Source: Anaerolineales bacterium
GTDB lineage: Bacteria > Chloroflexota > Anaerolineae > Promineifilales > Promineifilaceae
DNA: 25,689 bases
Assembly: GCA_020432595.1 (NCBI GenBank)
Contig: JAGQGA010000012.1
Span: forward strand, 1 to 25,689
Reading direction: 5' to 3'
Part shown: positions 8,357-15,587 of the stretch, piece by piece
How the letters are laid out: every line of letters starts with the position of its first letter
Position numbering within the stretch: the stretch's first letter is position 1
The notes under the pieces: generated by a model
Seen by the model: the letters and a program-made list of their open reading frames with translations, nothing else
Told to the model about the DNA's origin: nothing
Database searches by the model: none
Made by a program: the position numbers and the translations under genes

Positions 8357-8509
8357 TTAGCCTGAAAGAAACGCTTTGCTTTGCTCATACAAATTGCCAA
8401 CTGTCTCATGATCAAACTGTTCATTGCCCCACTGCAAGTAATCCCCTTGGCTTATTGGTTTGGTTGTCCGCTGTAGGATGAACTTGCTCGGAGCAACTGG
8501 CGTAACCAT
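8357..8509 (-). CDS. Possible small protein downstream of the DUF4160-DUF2442 pair
   Basis: An open frame of 50 codons from ATG at 8509. A TTG at 8536 would add 9 codons and overlap the end of the DUF2442 gene. It reads MVTPVAPSKFILQRTTK and ends EQSKAFLSG. I recognise no family. Support comes only from its direction, its tight position behind the DUF2442 gene and a composition that looks coding (acidic, few rare residues). It could be the third member of the cassette, a fragment, or chance. Confidence 0.3.
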   Translation of the reverse strand: MVTPVAPSKFILQRTTKPISQGDYLQWGNEQFDHETVGNLYEQSKAFLSG

Positions 8510-8528
8510 GTTATGAATCCATTCATCA

Positions 8529-8810
8529 TCAAGCAACCGTTAGTGCCGGGAGCGGGATGCCCAAGGCTTCGCTGTATAAAACATCGGGGCAAAAATCAAC
8601 GCCGTTGGGCCAAACCAGCGTGCCTGCTTCTTCATCAACACGCACCTGTCGGAACAGGGCAATATTTTCCAGCGGCGTAAAAACACCGCCGCGCCCAACA
8701 ATGTGCTTTGTGAAATCCAGCTTTGCTATGTTGTGGTCGGCAAAGGTGATCTCAAGGAGATAGTCACGTATATGTCGTACATCTGTAATTCTCGGAAACA
8801 TAATCATCAC
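8529..8810 (-). CDS. DUF2442 family protein
   Basis: 93 aa, the usual length for DUF2442. The pattern is typical: an N-terminal beta-strand region, a central FTPLEN and FRQVRVDEEAGTLVWPNGVD segment, and a closing CPDVLY. The start is within a few bases of the stop of the DUF4160 gene upstream (8812), so the two are probably co-transcribed and co-translated; Met codons at 8807 and 8801 are alternative starts. DUF2442 and DUF4160 genes are often paired in bacteria and are suspected, without proof that I know of, to form toxin-antitoxin-like modules. Here the pair sits on the opposite strand inside a broken moxR-bat cluster, which suggests it arrived as a mobile cassette. Confidence 0.85.
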   Translation of the reverse strand: MMIMFPRITDVRHIRDYLLEITFADHNIAKLDFTKHIVGRGGVFTPLENIALFRQVRVDEEAGTLVWPNGVDFCPDVLYSEALGIPLPALTVA

Positions 8811-8811
8811 T

Positions 8812-9072
8812 TTAATCCAGTGGCTCTATTTTTTGCGGAGCCTGTTCACTATGGAGATATTTCCAATTTGCCAGCAATTCTTGCTGGTGTAGTGCAGCCC
8901 ATTCAAAGACCATGGACATTGCTCGTCGTGGTAGCTGCCCATGTAACACCATAATTGGTTCAATGCCAACTTGCACTTCTTGGTTACTATAGATGGCATG
9001 AAAATGAGGCGGCTCGTGGTCATCAAAATACATACGAATGATAATTCCAAAAAAACGACTAATTTCGGGCAT
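8812..9072 (-). CDS. DUF4160 family protein
   Basis: 86 aa, full length for DUF4160. The signature DDHEPPHFHAIY follows the opening MPEISRFFGIIIRMY. The middle (GQLPRRAMSMVFEWAALHQQELLANW) is also typical. It is the first gene of a two-gene (possibly three-gene) unit on the - strand and diverges from batA, leaving a gap of only 57 bases that must hold both starts. Function is unknown. The constant pairing with DUF2442 suggests partner proteins. Confidence 0.85.
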   Translation of the reverse strand: MPEISRFFGIIIRMYFDDHEPPHFHAIYSNQEVQVGIEPIMVLHGQLPRRAMSMVFEWAALHQQELLANWKYLHSEQAPQKIEPLD

Positions 9073-9129
9073 ACTGTTTGCTAACCATTTTAGTTCTTCA
9101 AATCTGTACTTCTGATTTTACCATAAAAG

Positions 9130-10110
9130 ATGCTTCATTTTGTCACCCCTGCCTACCTTTTGCTGCTGCTGCCCCTGCTAGGAATGCGGGTGTATTGGCG
9201 GCGGCAGGGGGTTGCGTTGGTGTATCCTTCGTTTGGGCAATTGGGGGGCGGGGGGCAGCGTTCCCTCAAGCTCCGGCTGCGCTACCTGCCGGCCGAACTG
9301 CGCTTGCTTGCCATGATAGTGCTCATTATCGGGTTGGCCCGGCCGCAGGGTGGGCAGGCGCAGGAGGTGGTGCATGGGCAGGGGGTTGCCATCGCCCTGG
9401 CGGTGGACATTTCTGGCACGATGGTGGCACTGGACTTTGACCCGCAAAACCGGCTGGAGGCGGTGAAGGTGGCGCTGGCCGACTTTGTGGCTCAGCGCCC
9501 CTACGATCCCATTGGCCTAGTCATCTTTGCTGAGGAAGCGTATGTGCCAACGCCACTGACCCCCGACCATACCACCCTGTTGGCCGCCCTTGACCAGATC
9601 CAGCTTGCTCCCCAGCTTGGCGTGGCCGACGGCACGGCCATTGGGTTGGGGCTGGCGCACGCCGCCAGCTTGCTCAAGGATGTAATAGCCAGCAGCAAGG
9701 CGGTGATTTTGTTTACTGATGGCAAGAACACCGTCGAGGCCGTCGCCCCGCTGCACGCTGCCGAAGCCGCCCACAGTCTGGGCATTCGGGTCTACACGGT
9801 GGGAGTGGGGAAGGATGGTGCCGTCAAAGTTCCGCTGAACAATGGCTCCACAACCACTTGGGAATTACCACCCGATGAGGAAACTTTGCGGGCGATTGCG
9901 GAGCGGACAAACGGCCGTTATTTCCGCGCCCAATCCCCCCAAGACCTGCGCCAAATCTACCAAACCATTAGCCAGCTTGAGCCATCAGACATCCAAATTG
10001 AAGTCGTCCACCAGCAGGCCGAGCAGATGGCGTGGTTTATCTGGCCCGCCTTCGCCCTGTTGCTGCTGGCCTTTGGGCTACAGCATACGTGGTTACGGCC
10101 GTTTCCGTAA
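9130..10110 (+). CDS. batA: BatA-like von Willebrand factor A membrane protein
   Basis: 326 aa. An N-terminal membrane helix (residues 8-20) and a second (57-70, ending in the typical LARPQ) precede a VWA domain. Its metal site is D93-x-S95-x-T97 with D197 in FTDGKN; BatA proteins usually have DxSxS, so Thr is a mild variation. A C-terminal membrane helix (about 298-320) ends the protein. BatA and BatB are thought to form a membrane complex whose VWA domains face outward and work with MoxR; the exact role, such as stress tolerance or protein maturation, is unsettled. No good ribosome binding site is visible before the ATG, and the normal upstream partner (DUF58) is lost. Confidence 0.85.
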   Translation: MLHFVTPAYLLLLLPLLGMRVYWRRQGVALVYPSFGQLGGGGQRSLKLRLRYLPAELRLLAMIVLIIGLARPQGGQAQEVVHGQGVAIALAVDISGTMVALDFDPQNRLEAVKVALADFVAQRPYDPIGLVIFAEEAYVPTPLTPDHTTLLAALDQIQLAPQLGVADGTAIGLGLAHAASLLKDVIASSKAVILFTDGKNTVEAVAPLHAAEAAHSLGIRVYTVGVGKDGAVKVPLNNGSTTTWELPPDEETLRAIAERTNGRYFRAQSPQDLRQIYQTISQLEPSDIQIEVVHQQAEQMAWFIWPAFALLLLAFGLQHTWLRPFP

Positions 10111-10113
10111 AAA

Positions 10114-10161
10114 GACCACCGACCACCGACCACCGTCGTCGGTCGTCCGTCGTCCGTCGTC
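10114..10161. repeat. Heptamer repeat block between batA and batB
   Basis: Three GACCACC units (10114-10134) run into four (C/G)GTCGTC units (10134-10161). This is a second copy of the two-armed element found inside the ATPase gene at 296-361. Here it fills the gap between two genes. Confidence 0.9.
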
Positions 10162-10178
10162 TAAAGGCAACACCCTTC

Positions 10179-11981
10179 ATGAACACCCTGTTCGCCCACC
10201 CCCACTTCCTTTGGCTGCTGCTGGCTGTGCCGCTGGCGGCGGGGGTGTGGTGGTATGGGCAGCGACAGCGGCGGGCGGCGGCGCGGCGGCTGGGGGAGCA
10301 GCCGGTGCTGGGGCGGCTGTTACTGCATGTGAACCACAACGGCCGTTTTGTCCAAAACCTCCTCTGGCTCGTTGCCCTCACGGCCCTGGCCTTCGCTTTG
10401 GCGCGGCCGCAGTGGGGCGTGCAAACGCAGATGGTGCGGCAGGAAGGGCTGCAAATCCTGTTTGTGCTGGATGTTTCTCCGAGCATGATGGTGGCTGACG
10501 GGGCTGGCTCGTTGAATCGGCTGGAGGAGGCCAAACAAACGATTGCCACCCTCATGGCAGCACTGCCGCAGCACGAAATGGGGATTGTCCTTTTTTCGGG
10601 CAGCAGCCACCTCTTTTTGCCGCTGACCCGTGACCATGCCACGGCGCAAACGCTGCTGGCAACGGTGTCGCCCGACCTCATTCCTCGCCCCGGAACGGCC
10701 GTTTCCCACGCCCTGCAAACCGCCAGCCAAGCGTTCAACCGCAAACAAGCCGTTGGCCGCGTCATCATTTTGCTGTCCGACGGCGAAGACCACGAGGCAG
10801 AGCTGGGGGCGACAGTACAGACGGTGCAGCAGGCGGGTATTACCCTGTACGCGGTGGGGGTGGGAACTATTCACGGGGGGCCGGTGCCGGTGGTGGGGGA
10901 CGACGGCGCGGCGGCCTACAAGCTGGGGGCAGATGGGCAGTTTGTGATTTCTAAAGCCAACCCGGAGACGCTGCAAGCGTTGGCCGCGCAAGCCAACGGC
11001 CGTTATTTTGCCGCCGCTGACACCGCCAACCTGCTCAATGAATTAGGCCAGTTGGCGCAAAGCCAGCAAAACGGCCGTTTACAAACCTTGCCCATCGAGC
11101 GTTTTCCCCTGCTGCTGGCGGTGGCATTGGTGGCGATGTGGGTGGCGGAACTGGTGCCGCAGCAGCGCAAAACGGCCGTTTTGCCCCAACCCATCCCCGC
11201 ACTGGCCTCTTGGCTGTTCATCTTGCTGCTTGGCATCTGGCTGCTGGCGGGCTGCACCGCCCAGCGGCAGATGGCTCAAGCGGTAGAGCAGGGCAACCGC
11301 GCCTTTGTCGCCCAGGAATTTGCCGTCGCCCACGAAGCGTATGCGCTGGGTCAGGCGGCTGCCAGCCGCCAAATGGAGCCAGCTTACAACGAGGCCAACA
11401 CCTTTTACCGCGAAGCCGCGTTTGCACAGGCCACGGATTTGCTGCGTGAGGCGTTGGGGTGGGGCAATCAGCCACAGGTGGCAGCGGCGTTCCACAATTT
11501 GGGCAACGGCTATTTTCAGCGTGGGCAGTGGGGTGAGGCGATTGCCGCCTACCAAACGGCACTGCGCTATAACCCGGCCGACATGGATACGAAATACAAT
11601 TTGGAATTGGCGCGGCAGCAGTTGGCGGGTCTGGGCGCCGGAGTAGAGAATGATGGCGCAGGTGGGGGCGGGATGGTACAAGAAGCGGTGGGCGAGACGG
11701 GGGCGGAGTTGGCTGACCAGGGGGGAAATGAGGTGCTGGAACGGCCGTTAGGGGCGGGAGAGAAACGGCCGTTGCCCGGCGGCACGGCTCCAGACGAGGG
11801 CGTTGCCCCCACCCTGCCCACCACCGGGGAGCCAGTAGACACGCTGCCACCGGTGGAGTCGCTTTCGCCTGAGCAGGCATATAGCTTTTTGACGGAGATT
11901 GGGCAGCACAGCAAAATGGTGCCAGGTGTGCTGCCACAACCATCTACTGCGCCACCCGTGATGGTTACAAAAGATTGGTAA
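10179..11981 (+). CDS. batB: BatB-like VWA protein fused to a TPR (BatC-like) domain
   Basis: 600 aa from the ATG at 10179; longer upstream reading would overlap batA and the heptamer repeat. An N-terminal membrane helix, a second helix ending in FALARPQWG, then a VWA domain with an intact metal site D98-x-S100-x-S102 and LLSDGED. A membrane helix near 310-330 would normally end BatB. Here a further hydrophobic segment follows with LLAGC (Cys359), which looks like an internal lipobox, then TPR repeats (about 375-480, including GNGYFQRGQWGEAIAAYQ) and a Gly/Pro/Glu-rich tail. The very end, VTKDW, is typical of Bat TPR proteins. This looks like batB and batC in one frame. It probably acts in the membrane with BatA. 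Confidence 0.85.
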   Translation: MNTLFAHPHFLWLLLAVPLAAGVWWYGQRQRRAAARRLGEQPVLGRLLLHVNHNGRFVQNLLWLVALTALAFALARPQWGVQTQMVRQEGLQILFVLDVSPSMMVADGAGSLNRLEEAKQTIATLMAALPQHEMGIVLFSGSSHLFLPLTRDHATAQTLLATVSPDLIPRPGTAVSHALQTASQAFNRKQAVGRVIILLSDGEDHEAELGATVQTVQQAGITLYAVGVGTIHGGPVPVVGDDGAAAYKLGADGQFVISKANPETLQALAAQANGRYFAAADTANLLNELGQLAQSQQNGRLQTLPIERFPLLLAVALVAMWVAELVPQQRKTAVLPQPIPALASWLFILLLGIWLLAGCTAQRQMAQAVEQGNRAFVAQEFAVAHEAYALGQAAASRQMEPAYNEANTFYREAAFAQATDLLREALGWGNQPQVAAAFHNLGNGYFQRGQWGEAIAAYQTALRYNPADMDTKYNLELARQQLAGLGAGVENDGAGGGGMVQEAVGETGAELADQGGNEVLERPLGAGEKRPLPGGTAPDEGVAPTLPTTGEPVDTLPPVESLSPEQAYSFLTEIGQHSKMVPGVLPQPSTAPPVMVTKDW

Positions 11982-12016
11982 TGTCAGGTTTGACTACTCC
12001 TGTCATTACCAATCTT
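11971..12016 (+). terminator. Hairpin at the end of the bat genes
   Basis: Arms of 17 bases (11971-11987 and 12000-12016) with one mismatch and a 12-base loop. The left arm covers the last codons and the stop codon of the batB gene. No T-run follows, so it may be a transcription end signal of another type or a small palindromic repeat. Confidence 0.4.
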
Positions 12017-12185
12017 AGCTGTGAGCCAGATGTTTGTCGGATACCCTTTGCCGCCCATGCTGCGTCTCTGTATGTAGTACTTCTGCGAACTGGAAAGCAT
12101 CCATTTCCAAATGACCTTTGAGCGGCAAACGGCCGTTGTTGCGCTATCGTTGGATACACAGTTTAGTGTTGGAGGTGCTAGGTTT

Positions 12186-13232
12186 ATGACGCAACGACAA
12201 GGTGGTGGGCGTGAGAGTACGTGGCAGGTGGCGCGGCGTTGTTTGGCTTTGCTGCGGCGGGTGCAGCAAGGGGTGACGGATCGGGCGGGGTTGTTAACGG
12301 CCGTTTATGCCAGTGAAGGGGACGAGGCTTATGGCGGCACGGCGGGAGACCAACTCAGCAAGCGGTTTGATGAAGATAAGCGGCGGCTGTGGGAAGAGCT
12401 AGGCGTGCGGATTGGCTATGACAAGACGGTGGGCGGGTATGTGATTGAGGAATGGGAACGGCCGTTGCTCGACCTATCCGATGAACACATCCAAACGCTC
12501 GCTTTTCTGGCCGATGCCTTTCAGCCAGATAGCCCACGCGGCAACAGCGTACAGGCGTTGCTGGAAACGCTGCTATCGTGGCTGGAGGAAGACCGGCGGC
12601 GCGTCTATGAACGAGCGCGAGGTGTAGGCCCGGAGCTAGACCTGCGGCTGCGCGATAGCGAACCCATCGCCGCTGACGTGTGGGACATTGTGCAGGCCGC
12701 TTACGAACGACGTCAGCAAATAGCCTTTGATTATCAATCTAGCAGCCAAGCAGATGGCATAGCGCGACATCACGAGGTTGAGCCGTGGTATTTATACTTT
12801 AGTGACCGAGGCCACTACCTACTGCGTGGCTACTGCTTGTTTAACGATGGCCCCAATGGGTCGTGGCGACCGTATCAATATGTTACCTACCGCTTGAGCC
12901 GCATGGTGCCAGGCAGTGTGACGCTGCTGAACAAAAAGCTTTCCCCAACCCCACGTACCCCCAAACCATATACCGCTGTCTATGAGTTGGCACCGGCCGT
13001 TGCCCGCTTTGGCGTGAGCCGTCGCCCAGAACTGCTTGGCGTACCAGCCATCTATCCATTGGATGAAGGCTGGGTGCGTGTGGAAGGCCAAACCTATGAC
13101 CTGTTTGAACTGGCGCGAAATCTGCTGTATTACGGAGCCAACTGTCGGGTGCTGGGTGGTGTGGAGCTGCGGCGCGAGATGGAGAAGCTGGTTCGAGATT
13201 TAGTTGGGGTCTACCAATTTTTGAATCGCTGA
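12186..13232 (+). CDS. WYL-domain transcriptional regulator next to the CRISPR operon
   Basis: 348 aa from the ATG at 12186, chosen because GGAGGT (12171-12176) lies 9 bases upstream. A start at 12111 is open but lacks such a site. The N-terminal third is a winged-helix-like region (WQVARRCLALLRRVQQG, then DKRRLWEELGVRI...GGYVI). The C-terminal part is a WYL domain (QQIAFDYQ, HHEVEPWYLYFSDRGHYLLRGYC, YRLSRMVPG). WYL regulators sense small ligands or nucleic acids and are repeatedly found beside CRISPR-Cas operons, where some control cas expression. It reads in the same direction as the cas genes and ends 180 bases before them, so control of this operon is a reasonable inference. It carries several ACGGCCGT motifs, unlike the following interference genes. 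Confidence 0.85.
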   Translation: MTQRQGGGRESTWQVARRCLALLRRVQQGVTDRAGLLTAVYASEGDEAYGGTAGDQLSKRFDEDKRRLWEELGVRIGYDKTVGGYVIEEWERPLLDLSDEHIQTLAFLADAFQPDSPRGNSVQALLETLLSWLEEDRRRVYERARGVGPELDLRLRDSEPIAADVWDIVQAAYERRQQIAFDYQSSSQADGIARHHEVEPWYLYFSDRGHYLLRGYCLFNDGPNGSWRPYQYVTYRLSRMVPGSVTLLNKKLSPTPRTPKPYTAVYELAPAVARFGVSRRPELLGVPAIYPLDEGWVRVEGQTYDLFELARNLLYYGANCRVLGGVELRREMEKLVRDLVGVYQFLNR

Positions 13233-13292
13233 GGCGATTTTCCTAACTAGAGGGCTTCAAAATACTCTGTTTTTGTAGCGAATGGCTGAAAA

Positions 13293-13312
13293 ACCCCCGC
13301 GTTTGTGGGGGT
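13293..13312 (+). terminator. Hairpin after the WYL gene
   Basis: ACCCCCGC / GTGGGGGT (13293-13300 with 13305-13312), loop GTTT, one G-T pair. It lies 60 bases after the WYL stop. No T-run follows, so strength is doubtful. It may separate the regulator from the cas transcript. Confidence 0.4.
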
Positions 13313-13412
13313 GGGTATGGTGTATGCTGTGGATGTTGGTTTTTGATGGTGGGGGGGCGGGAAGTGAAAACGGCCGTTATTGCGAGATCGTCATAGGAGA
13401 TATAAAAGGCAG

Positions 13413-15578
13413 ATGATGTTAAGTATTCAAACATTACCAGTTTTCTCAAGAGAAGCCGATGAATTAGAAGTTCACTCGTTAGGGATATGGGATAGATTGC
13501 CATTAAAAACTGATGGTACAAGTTGGAAACTATCTCAACATCAGGTTGAAACCTACAAAGCATTAACCAACCCATCCGGCCCAGAAATCATTTTGAATAC
13601 AGCTATGACAGGTGATGGCAAAAGTCTTGCTGCTTATCTTCCCGTATTGATAGACGCAAATTATCACACATTCGGCATGTACCCCACCAACGAGCTATCA
13701 CGAGATCAAGCGCGTCAATTCAACAACTATACCACCCAGTTTAAGCAGAATTTCCCTTACTGCTCACTTTGGGGTGCAGAACTTACACGAATCGCTGAAA
13801 CATACAATTTTGCTTATCGGGCAAATGCGCTTAAAGAGCGATTTGATAACCATAATGTTATTCTCACCAATCCAGACATCTTCAACCTAGTCATGAACTA
13901 CCGATACCGTGCTGGCATTTTTACAGCTACTGAATTGCCATACAGCCTATGCACTAATTTCAATAGTTTTGTGTTTGACGAGTTCCATATTTTCAGTACG
14001 CCGCAAGTTACTTCTGTGTTGACTGCGATGCTTTATATTCTGGAATCAGGCCAACAGCACAAATTTCTTTTTTCATCGGCAACACCTAACACCCTGCTTC
14101 AACAAATGGCGCAGCGCAGCGGATTACGTTGCCAAATTATCACAGGGACTTACGCCAATCAGGCACAGAATGGGTATCGGCCTGTTCTCCATCCTACAAA
14201 ATTAACTTTTCATAAATTGAGAGAAAAGCAAAACAGTGAAGAATGGATTAAGGAGTTCTTGCCCCATATCATTGCTTTTTGGCAAGAACAGCAGCCTCGT
14301 CCAAAAGGGGCAATCATTGTAAACAGTGTGGTTGCTGCTCGGCGCGTTGCTCAAATGCTTCAGATGGAATTAGCAAAACATCATATCACAATTGGTGAAA
14401 ATACGGGGCTGACGGATACGGAACGACGCAAGGTTTCGCTACAAAAGGACATTGTTGTAGGTACATCTACCATTGACGTTGGGGTAGATTTTAATATCAA
14501 CTTTTTGTTATTTGAAGCCACGAGTGCTGGCACTTTTTTACAACGATTTGGACGGCTAGGACGGTACAAAATGGGGGAAACTGCCTTCGAGCGTTATGAG
14601 GCTCATGCGCTTATTTCTGGCAAAATGCCTTGGCTGTATGCTCGGATTGAAAAAGAGTTAAAAGAGCGAGGTGTTGAACCAAATGCAGAGGCAGACCGTC
14701 CTACCCAGCTTGCAGATGCAATTTATGCTGCCTTCCCACAAGAGACAGATTTTAACAATTATGCCAAGCGTTGGGGTGTTATTCAGGCGGCGCATGTGGT
14801 ATCAGTTTTGGAAAACAAGCAACATCAAGGAGCCTATTCACCGTTAGCAATGCGGCTCTCAGATAAATATCAACAATTGTTTGCATTGGCTGATTTCAAA
14901 TCCGCCCGTAACCGCTATTGGTATTTGACAAATGAAAGTAGAGCGGCTGACTGTTTGCCCATTCTTGATGAGGTGATTGCTTTTCGTGGCACTTCTCCCT
15001 TTCAAGTCGGTTGTTGGGATGTTACGGTTGATCCAGATGCTTTTTTGACGTATGACTTGTTTCCATTGATCCAAAGCGCGGAATATGTAGTGGAATCGGT
15101 TGCAGATTTTGAACAAAGTATGGCGCAACGATATACAAATTCTGAAGAAGTACCTGAAACAAATTTGAAGTATGTCATGAAGGGCAAGGGGGATAGGCCA
15201 TTAATTTTGAAGGTGCTTGAATATAAAGAAGAGCGTGAATGGCTGAAGCTGCGGACAAGTGAGGAGCTTTCGTTTTGGAGCGATCAGGTTTTTGTTTTGC
15301 GAGGGTTGGCTGTGGATGAGCCACGTAGCCTAAATTTGGGCAGTGTGAATCAAGTTTTAGGGAGGCAGACTGTTGTTTGTTATGCCACTAAAAGATGGGA
15401 TAGTGGAGAACTGCGTCGTTTGTTAAAACTTCCCTCGCATTTTCCCTTGTACACGGCCGTTGACATGCACCGGAATCAAAAATATGTCATTACCTTTGGC
15501 AAGCAGGCGTTGATGCTAGAAGCTCAACTACTTGGCTGGCGCAAAAAAGGTGTTGAAGAAGAACCGATCATTTTGTAG
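13413..15578 (+). CDS. cas3: Type I-D CRISPR helicase Cas3' (no HD domain)
   Basis: 721 aa from the ATG at 13413, with AGGAGA at 13395-13400; a TTG at 13380 would add 11 codons. A superfamily 2 helicase: motif Q-like LSQHQVETYKAL, motif I TGDGKS (GDGKS at 67-71), motif II DEFH (189-192), motif III SSAT (221-224), a GTSTIDVGVDF motif V, and motif VI QRFGRLGR (377-384). There is no HD nuclease domain at either end, as expected for type I-D, where HD sits on Cas10d. It unwinds target DNA after recognition by the Cas10d-Csc1-Csc2 complex. The cas10d start follows 9 bases after the stop. GC is lower than in the flanking host-like genes. Confidence 0.93.
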   Translation: MMLSIQTLPVFSREADELEVHSLGIWDRLPLKTDGTSWKLSQHQVETYKALTNPSGPEIILNTAMTGDGKSLAAYLPVLIDANYHTFGMYPTNELSRDQARQFNNYTTQFKQNFPYCSLWGAELTRIAETYNFAYRANALKERFDNHNVILTNPDIFNLVMNYRYRAGIFTATELPYSLCTNFNSFVFDEFHIFSTPQVTSVLTAMLYILESGQQHKFLFSSATPNTLLQQMAQRSGLRCQIITGTYANQAQNGYRPVLHPTKLTFHKLREKQNSEEWIKEFLPHIIAFWQEQQPRPKGAIIVNSVVAARRVAQMLQMELAKHHITIGENTGLTDTERRKVSLQKDIVVGTSTIDVGVDFNINFLLFEATSAGTFLQRFGRLGRYKMGETAFERYEAHALISGKMPWLYARIEKELKERGVEPNAEADRPTQLADAIYAAFPQETDFNNYAKRWGVIQAAHVVSVLENKQHQGAYSPLAMRLSDKYQQLFALADFKSARNRYWYLTNESRAADCLPILDEVIAFRGTSPFQVGCWDVTVDPDAFLTYDLFPLIQSAEYVVESVADFEQSMAQRYTNSEEVPETNLKYVMKGKGDRPLILKVLEYKEEREWLKLRTSEELSFWSDQVFVLRGLAVDEPRSLNLGSVNQVLGRQTVVCYATKRWDSGELRRLLKLPSHFPLYTAVDMHRNQKYVITFGKQALMLEAQLLGWRKKGVEEEPIIL

Positions 15579-15587
15579 GAGAGAAAA

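Noticed and set aside
11965..12159. 64-codon - strand frame between the bat and WYL genes
   Set aside because: It runs through the hairpin and overlaps both neighbours; no ribosome binding site or recognisable protein pattern.
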